A stretch of 25,271 nucleotides of DNA from a virus, in IMG/VR virus record IMGVR_UViG_3300025012_000732, positions 1 to 25,271 of that record, one strand, 5' to 3'. Made by a program: the position numbers and the translations under genes. Positions 1 to 6,967 of this stretch are shown piece after piece. The notes under the pieces are model-generated. The model saw only the letters and a list, made by a program, of their open reading frames with translations, was not told the DNA's origin and did no database searches. Position 1 is the first letter of the stretch, and every line of letters starts with the position of its first letter.

Positions 1-693
1 AGGCGTGTTTGTCGCTCCACCCGCACCGAGAGAGGCCGTGTAGAAATCGTCAAGCTTTGCCGTGATCGTGTCGGTGCTATTGCCGAGCCACGCGTAAAAA
101 CCCGTCGAAAGGTCGTAGAGTGTATCAGACACAAGACCTAAAGAGTCCCGCGTCCCCGCCGCCCGGTACCGCCACGCCGACGCTGAGAATGGACTCAGGT
201 TCCAGATACGGATAGATATGGTGTCCCCCCGCGCCCACTGCGAAGCTCCACCAGGCAGGTAGAGGGTGGAAATGATCGTTCGACCCGACCCTGTTTGACG
301 ATGAAAGCGTAGAGCGTTCGATCCGGTAGGAGCATACATCGCCCTGAAATTGTACCCGTTATTTCCAGAGCCATACGCCTTGCCCGGCATGGCGTTTATC
401 AAGACCGGATCGGTGCCCGCCGTTCCGGTGGATAGGGAGTCCCATTTGATACGAAGTTCGGTATTCGACAGCATGAGCGAATCCCACGCCACCATGCCGA
501 GTCCAGCGAATGACGGGTTGGACGATTTCGCCGCGCCACTTGAGGCCGTTAGGCCGTTGGTAATGCCGGTAATTGCCACCCATTTCTTTTGACCGGCGAC
601 TGCCCCGGTATAGGCGAAGTCATCCCGGACTTGGGCGATAAGGGATGCGGAGATGAACAGGACCGAAGCGGCCATTGTGAGTAGGCATTTCAT
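1..693 (-). CDS. Exported, possibly jelly-roll virion/tail protein (partial)
   Basis: The reading frame runs without a stop from the ATG at 693 to the window edge, so the C-terminus is missing; 231 codons are visible. It begins with a basic n-region, a hydrophobic core and a signal-peptidase-like end (residues 1-20, MKCLLTMAASVLFISASLIA) followed by Gln. The mature part starts VRDDFAYTGAVAG and is rich in Gly, Ser, Thr, Trp and Asp. A later LDDFYTASLG segment looks like the repeated Asp-Asp-Phe edges of concanavalin/LamG-like beta sandwiches, but that fold is inferred only. An AAAGGGA stretch before the ATG can serve as ribosome binding site. It lies 2 bases after the stop of the fibre-like gene, so the two are probably co-transcribed. 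Role unknown; a surface or receptor-binding function is likely from position. Confidence 0.75.
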   Translation of the reverse strand, partial: MKCLLTMAASVLFISASLIAQVRDDFAYTGAVAGQKKWVAITGITNGLTASSGAAKSSNPSFAGLGMVAWDSLMLSNTELRIKWDSLSTGTAGTDPVLINAMPGKAYGSGNNGYNFRAMYAPTGSNALRFHRQTGSGRTIISTLYLPGGASQWARGDTISIRIWNLSPFSASAWRYRAAGTRDSLGLVSDTLYDLSTGFYAWLGNSTDTITAKLDDFYTASLGAGGATNTP

Positions 694-695
694 TA

Positions 696-1868
696 TTATT
701 CCCTTTTCCGTTTGTAGACCTTAAGAATGGTTTGATCGACTTCTTCTCCGTTTGTCGAAAACTTCATAGAATCTGTGCCGACCTCAATCATGATGATATT
801 GCCGATCGGCGCATAGCCCCCCACAACGACGTGCTGGATGTCGGTGGACCCCGCTTCCGGAATATACACGGTTGTCGATGGGAGTATGCCGGATGGGATG
901 ATGACGCTGAACATTGTCGTCGGACTTTTCGAGGTCTCAAATATCCGCTGTCCCGTTGTCGTTCCGACCTTGAGCGAATCATTCTGGCGGACAAACTCGC
1001 CAAGGGCGGGGGTGTACGACAAATTGGTCATTGTGAAATTGCTGAGACCAACACCGGCGGTGAATGTCTGCCCGGCGGTCCAGGTGTTTGCCGTACCGAA
1101 GAGATTGTAGGCGGTCGGCGTTCCAGATCCAGCGAACCGCGGGAAATATCCATTCGTACCGGAAAGCCCCAGATAATTCGCCCCATTGGAGTAGATCATG
1201 CTCCCAGCCGCCGGCGCAACGCTCGCCCCCGTTCCACCTTGCGTGATCGGGACGATGCCGGAAAAGGATATGATCCCCGCTGGACTGATTGAGAGGGGTG
1301 TTAATGCCGACGATACTAATACCCCGCTTACAGAAGGCAGCTGAATCCCCGCATTCGAGACAGAGGAAGCGTTTGGGATTAAGGAAACGGTGTAGAGGCC
1401 GCCAGATTGACGCATATACACCCCGCCGCCGTCCTGGATGTACACGCCACCGAATTCCGGCTGCGCCCAAACCCCGAGATTTTGCTTGAGGGCGATTTGG
1501 AGTTGGCCGATAATCGTCTGGACGGTGTTGAAGTTCGCCGTATCAAGATCGAGTTGTGAGAGGCCAGTGTATGTCGCGTCCCCGACCACGGTAATACTCC
1601 CCCCCGCACCCGCTCCGGCGGTGAGCCGCTTGCGACCGCCGGAAGTGTCAGCCACCAGAGTTTGCCCCGTTAATAAACCCGCGAGAGAGGCCGAGTCAAT
1701 ATACCATCCCGCGATATAGATGCCCTTCATATTGTAGATGGTATCGACCACGATTGTCCGATAAATGGGATTGCGCCGGTCGCGGGCAGAATATTGACAT
1801 TCGGCTTTCTCCCCTCCGGGCCAGAAAATCGCGCAAACAATCCCGAGAGTCATCAGGGCTTTTTTCAT
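696..1868 (-). CDS. Tail-fibre-like protein with N-terminal signal-like sequence
   Basis: 390 aa from the ATG at 1868. The frame is open further upstream, but that part overlaps the previous gene and reads out of register with it, so MKKALMTLGIV is the better start. Residues 1-25 have Lys-Lys then a hydrophobic stretch ending KAECQ, a weaker signal peptide than in its neighbours. The body is low in charge and rich in Gly, Ser, Thr and Ala, and contains PITQGGTGA, a motif very common in phage tail fibres and other trimeric fibrous virion proteins. The ending is charged (KVYKRKRE). Eight G residues directly follow the TA of the preceding stop codon and sit 6 bases from this ATG. Likely a fibre or spike; a cytoplasmically assembled fibre would not be expected to carry a Sec signal. 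Confidence 0.75.
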   Translation of the reverse strand: MKKALMTLGIVCAIFWPGGEKAECQYSARDRRNPIYRTIVVDTIYNMKGIYIAGWYIDSASLAGLLTGQTLVADTSGGRKRLTAGAGAGGSITVVGDATYTGLSQLDLDTANFNTVQTIIGQLQIALKQNLGVWAQPEFGGVYIQDGGGVYMRQSGGLYTVSLIPNASSVSNAGIQLPSVSGVLVSSALTPLSISPAGIISFSGIVPITQGGTGASVAPAAGSMIYSNGANYLGLSGTNGYFPRFAGSGTPTAYNLFGTANTWTAGQTFTAGVGLSNFTMTNLSYTPALGEFVRQNDSLKVGTTTGQRIFETSKSPTTMFSVIIPSGILPSTTVYIPEAGSTDIQHVVVGGYAPIGNIIMIEVGTDSMKFSTNGEEVDQTILKVYKRKRE

Positions 1869-1874
1869 GGCGTT

Positions 1875-1882
1875 CCCCCCCC
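1875..1882 (-). repeat. Homopolymer G8 tract in ribosome-binding region
   Basis: Eight C on the plus strand (G8 on the coding strand) lie between the TA of the upstream stop codon (the first G completes TAG) and AACGCC-ATG of the fibre-like gene. The tract occupies the Shine-Dalgarno position, so a change in its length would alter the spacing. Confidence 0.8.
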
Positions 1883-2289
1883 TAAGCGTTTGGAATAGCG
1901 TGGTAATACACCGTTTCGCCATCGGTGACGGTCGAGGCCGTGAAACCCGACGCATCGGCCCCGGACACGATCACATTGAATCCGGTATCGGTCCAGGCTA
2001 CGACGGTAAAGCTTCCGGTGATGGGTCCGGTGTCGAAGTTGATCCGCGTTCCGGCGATGTTGCAGACACCAGAACCGCTGCGGATGTTGGACGCGCTCAA
2101 CGGGCTCACCGAGGCTCCGGTGTGGGTGGATTTCTTCAGGTCCGTCTTACCGGCTAAGTTTATTAGGTCGGCGATTTCCTGATACACGCTATTCAATCGT
2201 GCCATCTTTTCGGTATCCGTCAAGGCGTTGAACGTGGTCCCGGCCTCCAAGGCCAGATCGGTATTCAGGATGTTCGAAAGTGAGGGCAT
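1882..2289 (-). CDS. Small virion-associated protein of unknown function
   Basis: 135 aa, no signal peptide. The N-terminal half (residues 1-55, starting MPSLSNILNTDLALEAGTTF) is predicted helical with charged residues; the second half is Gly/Ser/Thr rich and probably beta-structured (SGSGVCNIAGTRINFDTG, then FTVVAWTDTGFNVIVSG). A helical base followed by a beta domain suits a short fibre, adaptor or decoration protein. The ATG at 2289 is preceded by GGAGGACGC, a good ribosome binding site embedded in a G8 tract. It sits between a signal-peptide protein and the fibre-like gene with 13- to 16-base gaps, so it is in the same operon. I recognise no specific family. Confidence 0.75.
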   Translation of the reverse strand: MPSLSNILNTDLALEAGTTFNALTDTEKMARLNSVYQEIADLINLAGKTDLKKSTHTGASVSPLSASNIRSGSGVCNIAGTRINFDTGPITGSFTVVAWTDTGFNVIVSGADASGFTASTVTDGETVYYHAIPNA

Positions 2290-2298
2290 AAGCGTCCT

Positions 2299-2306
2299 CC
2301 CCCCCC
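2299..2306 (-). repeat. Second homopolymer G8 tract in ribosome-binding region
   Basis: Same arrangement as the tract at 1875-1882: TA of the upstream stop codon, then eight G, then A. Here AGGACGCTT follows before the ATG at 2289, so the tract merges with the GGAGG ribosome binding site. Confidence 0.8.
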
Positions 2307-2650
2307 TATCTCAGCGTGAGAATTCGGTAAACGGCCGTTGAACTCGCCGTCTTCGTTCTCAGGTATGAGCGCTGGATTACATAGGGCAGCGTCCTGGTCG
2401 AACTGACCGGCACGGTGAAGTAGGTTCCGGCTACCGTATCGTCTTCGAACGCCACCAAGAGCGGTATTGTGGCTGAGGTATTGGTGATCTCGATATGCTT
2501 GGCGAGGTTCTTTCCGCCGATGGCGACGCTATCCCATGTGACGGTTGCCGTATCGCTAAATTCGCGGGCTTCGAAGATTGAAACGATTTGCGAGTGGGCG
2601 ACACTTGAGAGTCCGCACACCAGGAAGAGGGAGAGAATGAGAGTTTTCAT
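2306..2650 (-). CDS. Small exported protein in virion module
   Basis: 114 aa. Residues 1-20 form a textbook Sec signal peptide (MKTLILSLFLVCGLSSVAHS) with an AxS cleavage end, followed by Gln. The mature 94 residues have repeated short beta-type strands (TATVTWDSVAIGG, IEITNTSATIPLLVAFEDD, YFTVPVSSTRTLPYVIQRS), consistent with one small beta-sandwich. AAGGAATC precedes the ATG at 2650. It lies in line with the capsid and fibre genes and is probably co-expressed with them. Function unknown; it could be a host-surface factor acting in the periplasm or outer membrane rather than a virion part. Confidence 0.75.
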   Translation of the reverse strand: MKTLILSLFLVCGLSSVAHSQIVSIFEAREFSDTATVTWDSVAIGGKNLAKHIEITNTSATIPLLVAFEDDTVAGTYFTVPVSSTRTLPYVIQRSYLRTKTASSTAVYRILTLR

Positions 2651-2670
2651 TGTTGAATCAGATTCCTTAT

Positions 2671-3114
2671 TTAAGTGGACACTTTGCCCGATGCTTCGGC
2701 CCTTTTGCGATCGGCGAGGTTTTCGGCTTCCTTTTTCTTGTTGCGCTCCAACTGGGCCTTGTTCTCGGCCTCCTTCTCCTTCTTCGATTTCTCCTCGGCC
2801 TTCGCGTTGAGCTCGTCGATGAGTTTGAAGACCTTTACCTGGTCATCACCGCTGAGACGGGTGATCTCATTGCCCATGACGCGGTTCACGAAATCACGTT
2901 TCCAGATGTATTTCTTCGGGTCGGCCTCGGTCTTCGGGGCGAGTTCGAAGATATGGGGAGAGGTTAGGAGCTGTGCGTCGGCCTCCTTGTCGGGGAGTTC
3001 ACCATCAGGCGAGAAGACGACGAAAGCAGCGGCTCCCAGGGCTTCGACGGAGCCGATCTGGATGCGATAGGGAAGCTCAATCTTCGATTCCGGTTTGATG
3101 CGTAATGTTTTCAT
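2671..3114 (-). CDS. Hypothetical protein with highly charged coiled-coil tail
   Basis: 147 aa. The first ~90 residues look globular (MKTLRIKPESKIELPYRIQI, then a WKRDFVNRVMGNEITRLSGD segment). Residues ~100-147 are almost entirely Lys, Glu, Ala, Asn and Arg and should form a long helix or coiled coil. There is no signal peptide. AAGGAAGGA lies 12 bases upstream of the ATG at 3114. The position after the capsid genes suggests a virion assembly or connector role, but no family is recognised. Confidence 0.75.
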   Translation of the reverse strand: MKTLRIKPESKIELPYRIQIGSVEALGAAAFVVFSPDGELPDKEADAQLLTSPHIFELAPKTEADPKKYIWKRDFVNRVMGNEITRLSGDDQVKVFKLIDELNAKAEEKSKKEKEAENKAQLERNKKKEAENLADRKRAEASGKVST

Positions 3115-3243
3115 GAGAGTGGCAAGATCCTTCCTTGGAAAGTTTGGTTGATAAAGTCCCCCGGGCGGCCAAAGCGAATAGGGACGTATTCTCTTGCACC
3201 GTCCGGGGTTTAACGTTACATCATCCCCTACAAAAAGAGATGA

Positions 3244-3513
3244 TTAGGTCTGCACCCAGGAACCCGCGATGCCTGAGCCAACGGCCCCGGCCTTGACGTA
3301 GGTGTCTGAGTTGGTCGTATCGACGAGCGTGGAACCGTTCGGCGATTTGGTGAAATCCGTGCTGGGAGCACCGGCGTTCCAGATTTCATGAATTTCACCC
3401 AACCCGTTCTGCGAGATGCGAAGACCCGAAACAGTGACGGGATAGCTAAATGCCGCCACCGGGTCGATCGCCACTTCCCGCGTTACGAGAATGAGGTTAT
3501 TGTAGGTTGCCAT
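3244..3513 (-). CDS. Small putative virion protein
   Basis: 89 aa from the ATG at 3513, chosen over an upstream in-frame ATG because AAAGGAGAT lies 8 bases before it and the upstream part overlaps the preceding gene. The protein starts MATYNNLILVTREVAIDPVA and has mixed beta-type character with no signal peptide or membrane segment. A weak hairpin (8-bp arms, ATCATC-type) directly follows the stop codon but has no U tail. The following 129 bases (3115-3243) hold no gene that I can see. A small head or decoration protein is possible from position only. Confidence 0.7.
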   Translation of the reverse strand: MATYNNLILVTREVAIDPVAAFSYPVTVSGLRISQNGLGEIHEIWNAGAPSTDFTKSPNGSTLVDTTNSDTYVKAGAVGSGIAGSWVQT

Positions 3514-3529
3514 GTTTCGTTGATCTCCT

Positions 3530-4003
3530 TTAGCGTTTGGGAAGTGTGAAAAACTGACGAACTTGCAGCCAGAGCTTGTTCGCACCGGTTAAGGTGTTCC
3601 CCGCTGCGCGGGCTGTGATCTTGACCGCCATGACATCGGACGCGGCGTACACGCTTCGAGGAAGTACGCGAGTCCCAAGTCCGGCGACTTTAACGGTGTC
3701 GTAGACGACATAGGAACTCAGACCGCTTCCCATGAAGTCCACGGCGACAGCAGGCTCCGCTTTAATGGAGTCGCCAGTTGCCGTTGCCCGCCATTCCAGG
3801 CGGACGGAATCGGGACGAACGCCGTTGAGCTGACCGGCATACGTTACCCCGGAATAGACGAGCGGTATATCCGTCACCGTCACCACCTCATCGTTGAGAA
3901 TGGTGTTGTTCGCGGTAACGAGGTAGTCCACCGTCACGATCTGAGCCAACCCAGAGGCAATCAGGGCCAGCGTGAGTGCTGCGAGAAGAAGGATGCGTTT
4001 CAT
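3530..4003 (-). CDS. Exported protein next to the capsid gene
   Basis: 157 aa. Residues 1-20 (MKRILLLAALTLALIASGLA) are a strong Sec signal peptide with the cleavage site GLA followed by Gln. The mature region is beta-rich with several VxVTDIPLVYSGVTY-like strands and ends LQVRQFFTLPKR. GGGAGGACGG precedes the ATG. It lies only 18 bases after the major capsid protein gene, a place where other phages have decoration or head-completion proteins, which makes the signal peptide notable. No lipobox Cys is present. Function not recognised. Confidence 0.8.
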   Translation of the reverse strand: MKRILLLAALTLALIASGLAQIVTVDYLVTANNTILNDEVVTVTDIPLVYSGVTYAGQLNGVRPDSVRLEWRATATGDSIKAEPAVAVDFMGSGLSSYVVYDTVKVAGLGTRVLPRSVYAASDVMAVKITARAAGNTLTGANKLWLQVRQFFTLPKR

Positions 4004-4021
4004 ATGGTCTTCCGTCCTCCC

Positions 4022-5347
4022 TTACGCATAACTCAAGGCGTGCGGTGAATAGGTGACGCCCTCCAGCGACGACGTATTCTCGTAAAAATCGCCAGCCGTA
4101 AGGCCGGTAATCCCGAGAGTGTCATACGTCTCGTTGCGGACGATGGATTTTATCATGTCAATCGCCATCCCCTTGATCGCACCATAATCCTCTTCGTCGT
4201 CAATCAGGTCCATCTCTTCGCCGGTGCCAATCGAGAGCATCGACTGGCCGACGAGGATACAGACGGCCTTCGTGCCGGTGTCAAGGGCGTTGATCGTGTT
4301 GGCGGTGTAAAGACCCTGCGCCCTTTGACCCGCCGTCGGACGTGGGCCGTATTCCACCAACCCGGAGGTGATGAGAGGATCGGTCGTGTTGGTGTAGGCG
4401 TTCCAGAGCATCGAATCGACGTAGATCACCGCGTTGTCGATGATCGCCACCGCTCCGTTCCCTAAGGGGTGCTTCGACATCTCGGATAAGGTCAGGCTCT
4501 GCGCGTAGGCTATGAATTCCGCCGACGTGCGCAGCTGCAACCATGCCGAATCCTTCATCCAGATGGGATAGAATTCGTATCCGTCTTTGGTGACGAGGGG
4601 TTTGATGTTGGAGCGGTTCGCCTCGAAAACCAAGTTCCGGACGAATGCAACCGACATCTTATCCTCGGCGGTGTTGGTGAGACCGTCGATGGCTGTGGCG
4701 CAGGAGTTTTCATACCCGACAGTTCCGGGACGGCCTGCGGTATAGGCCACGCGGCCCGTACCAGCGACGATCATGTTGGGATGGGAGACGATTGCCTGAC
4801 CCAACCCACCATTGACCACGGGGGCCACCACTTCACGCGAATAGCCGCCCAAGATTGCCGAGAGGATATTCGACGGCAGGAAATTCCTGTACCAGTCCAT
4901 GAGCGAATTGGAGGCGCTCATTACGTCCTGCTTCGCCCACTGTTTGATCTTCTGACGGTTCATGCCGACCGGAGGGGCGACAGCCTTCCTCCATCGGTTG
5001 ATCTTGACGGCCCTGAAGGTGAAGGCCATCGGTTCCTCCGAGCCCCGGAGTTGGGAGTCGCCGAATTTCGGCAACCCGGTGAGGATCGAGCGGACCGGGA
5101 TGACCATGTCCGTTCGGCCCTGCTGAATGAAGGCATCGACGGCTTCGATTGGAGCGCTGGTCCATTTCGGGCCCATCGGTCCTGTCGATACCACTTCCTC
5201 GGCGGTGTTCTGACCGCCGGCGGCGAGGTAGTTTGGCGCGATCCAGCGGGCAAACCTGGAACCCTTGAACTGCTGACGCCGCATTTTCTCGGCGAGCAGC
5301 GTCCTGAGTTCCGCGTTGCTGGAAAGATTTAAGATTGTTGCTGGCAT
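4022..5347 (-). CDS. Major capsid protein, N4-gp56/DUF4043-like
   Basis: 441 aa. The region around residues 81-140 (MVIPVRSILTGLPKFGDSQL, then GSEEPMAFTFRAVKINRWRK and VGMNRQKIKQWAKQD) follows the pattern of the N4-gp56/DUF4043 capsid family: a hydrophobic strand, a loop with Gly-Asp-x-x-Leu-x-Gly-x-Glu-Glu, a strand, then a Met-x-x-Gln helix. The remaining part has the expected mix of strands and a long central Ala/Gly-rich domain. The length is normal for an HK97-fold capsid protein. AAGGAGAT stands 9 bases before the ATG at 5347. It follows the candidate scaffold gene and is probably the most highly expressed gene here. The family match is from remembered pattern, not a search. Confidence 0.85.
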   Translation of the reverse strand: MPATILNLSSNAELRTLLAEKMRRQQFKGSRFARWIAPNYLAAGGQNTAEEVVSTGPMGPKWTSAPIEAVDAFIQQGRTDMVIPVRSILTGLPKFGDSQLRGSEEPMAFTFRAVKINRWRKAVAPPVGMNRQKIKQWAKQDVMSASNSLMDWYRNFLPSNILSAILGGYSREVVAPVVNGGLGQAIVSHPNMIVAGTGRVAYTAGRPGTVGYENSCATAIDGLTNTAEDKMSVAFVRNLVFEANRSNIKPLVTKDGYEFYPIWMKDSAWLQLRTSAEFIAYAQSLTLSEMSKHPLGNGAVAIIDNAVIYVDSMLWNAYTNTTDPLITSGLVEYGPRPTAGQRAQGLYTANTINALDTGTKAVCILVGQSMLSIGTGEEMDLIDDEEDYGAIKGMAIDMIKSIVRNETYDTLGITGLTAGDFYENTSSLEGVTYSPHALSYA

Positions 5348-5382
5348 AGCTGAAAAATCTCCTTAATCGTTTTTTAGGCTTC

Positions 5383-6549
5383 CTATTCGGAAGCGAGTTC
5401 TTTGAGTCGTTGATCGAGTGCGTCGTCACCAGCTCCCCGTACGTTCTCGGGGTTGGTGAAGTCGATTTTGCCGGTCACGCCTGAGCGGTTCTTGGACCCC
5501 GGTAATGCGGCTTGGGAGACCGTATCGGTCGTCTTATCACGCATCTTCCTCAGATCTTCGGTGTGCTCGGTGCGGCCTTTGGCCCTCGCGCTTTCGGTTG
5601 CGCGATTCATCACCTCTTCGTGACGATTCAACCAGAAATAACGACGGACCGCCTCTTTGATTGGATAGTCGATCCCGAATTTCTGCTCACTGACCGCCTT
5701 ATCTTGCAAGGCAGCGTCCACGACAGCCTTCATCTCGTCCTCGGTGTAGCCCAATCCCATTTCAGAGTTGATCTTCGTGAGGTAGGCCGTCCCTTCGGTC
5801 TTGGCCTCATCGGTAGCGGCGTACACACCCGCCAAGGCTTCGGCGTAACCGGTGGCTTCCTTTTCGAGTTTGGTCTGGACTTCGGAAATGGCGCTCTTCA
5901 AGGCCATGTAGAGCCCGTAATTCGCCTGCTTGAGGTCGGTGAGGGTGTCTTTGGTGATCGGGAATTCCACCCCGGCGTCTGCCAGGTCGCGGATCACGGG
6001 ATGCTCGGAGAGTTCCATGTTGAACCGCTCCTTGGTCTCGTTCTTGATCCGCTGGATTTCCTCCGCGCTGAGGGTGGTTACGTCGCCTGTGGGTTTCACG
6101 GCTGCGGGAGTGAGCTTCGCCTTATCGGCTTCGGCCTTGCGCGTGAGTTCGGCGTCGAGCTTCTTGTAGACTTCTTCGACGCCCTTCCAATCACCGGAGG
6201 CTTTTGCCGCTTCGATCTTCTCGGTTAAGAGAAATTCGGGCAGGTTCAGCCGTTTGGTGATCTCCGCTACCCCTTTGGTGAGGTCGTCCGGGGTTTTGTA
6301 TTTCCCGGCCAAGAGTAACGCTTGATCGCCTTCAGTACCGGTTGTGGTCGCGTCGTCCTTCTTTCCAGCGGGTTCCCCGATCGGGGCCGCTCCCCGGGTT
6401 CCCTTCTGCACATTCGGGTCCGCCCCGGTAGAGGCAGGAGTACCCGTGCTATCAGCAGGGCCAGGGGAAGAGATCGCATCACTATCCGGTATATCGGTGA
6501 TCCTCTTGTCGAGGTCTTCGGTCTTGAGGTCCTTTAATTCATCCGGCAT
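5383..6549 (-). CDS. Candidate capsid scaffolding protein
   Basis: 388 aa, very acidic at the N-terminus (MPDELKDLKTEDLDKRITD), with a disordered Pro/Ser/Gly/Thr-rich stretch at ~25-70 and mostly long charged helices after that. Size, composition and place between portal and major capsid protein are typical of scaffolding proteins in P22- and N4-like gene orders. No protease motif is visible, so maturation by an internal protease is not suggested. AAGGA lies 8 bases before the ATG at 6549. An intrinsic terminator is found between the preceding gene and this one. The assignment rests on position and composition. Confidence 0.65.
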   Translation of the reverse strand: MPDELKDLKTEDLDKRITDIPDSDAISSPGPADSTGTPASTGADPNVQKGTRGAAPIGEPAGKKDDATTTGTEGDQALLLAGKYKTPDDLTKGVAEITKRLNLPEFLLTEKIEAAKASGDWKGVEEVYKKLDAELTRKAEADKAKLTPAAVKPTGDVTTLSAEEIQRIKNETKERFNMELSEHPVIRDLADAGVEFPITKDTLTDLKQANYGLYMALKSAISEVQTKLEKEATGYAEALAGVYAATDEAKTEGTAYLTKINSEMGLGYTEDEMKAVVDAALQDKAVSEQKFGIDYPIKEAVRRYFWLNRHEEVMNRATESARAKGRTEHTEDLRKMRDKTTDTVSQAALPGSKNRSGVTGKIDFTNPENVRGAGDDALDQRLKELASE

Positions 6550-6584
6550 CTGGTTTTCCTTAAAAAAGCGTTCTGTAAAAAATG

Positions 6585-6619
6585 AAAAAGGGCCGGAAGG
6601 TGAATATCACCTTGCCGGC
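6585..6619 (-). terminator. Intrinsic terminator before the scaffold/capsid genes
   Basis: On the minus strand GCCGG-C-AAGGTGA pairs with TCACCTT-CCGGC (12 bp with one bulged C, 3-base loop), followed by CC and TTTTT, then A and TTTTTT. It lies in the 124-base gap between the small gene at 6674-6967 and the scaffold gene. No clear promoter follows it, so it may act as a partial terminator that sets expression levels. Confidence 0.7.
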
Positions 6620-6673
6620 GAATCTCTCTTTCAGCCGTGCCCGGAGGAAGTAGTCTCTTGAGGGCTTGGAAGT

Positions 6674-6967
6674 TCAATCCTCATCCTTCATCTCCTTGAG
6701 TTTCCCGTCAAGTTCCTCGTCGGGCATATCCTTTGGGGCGTCGGATATTTTCTTGATGGAGCCGGAGGCGATCTGCAATTCGCAGTTGTAGCGACCCTTT
6801 GTGTATTGGTCTTCGCTCACGCCGACCACTTTCCCGGTGATGATATATTTTACCTTGTCGCCAAGCGAGAGTCCCTTGATCCCCTCCACGCTGTCGGAGT
6901 TGATGTGGGTGGTCGGCGTGGGTGTCTTATCTTTCGACGTCACCGGGCCCTGTTCAGCTTTTCCCAT
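6674..6967 (-). CDS. Small hypothetical protein downstream of portal
   Basis: 97 aa. The central part (residues 33-70, GDKVKYIITGKVVGVSEDQY onward) has the strand pattern of a small beta-barrel, and the C-terminus is very acidic (DAPKDMPDEELDGKLKEMKD). The start overlaps the portal stop by 14 bases, and GGAG lies 6 bases before the ATG at 6967. The terminator at 6585-6619 lies 55 bases beyond its stop. It may be an accessory head protein; I do not recognise a family. Confidence 0.7.
   Translation of the reverse strand: MGKAEQGPVTSKDKTPTPTTHINSDSVEGIKGLSLGDKVKYIITGKVVGVSEDQYTKGRYNCELQIASGSIKKISDAPKDMPDEELDGKLKEMKDED

Noticed and set aside
3220-3246. Hairpin after the gene at 3244-3513 as a terminator
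   Set aside because: Arms are only 8 bp, with the U run inside the loop and not after the stem.
5512-6228. Plus-strand frame of 238 codons
   Set aside because: Shadow of the scaffold-like gene, whose codon use and position are convincing.
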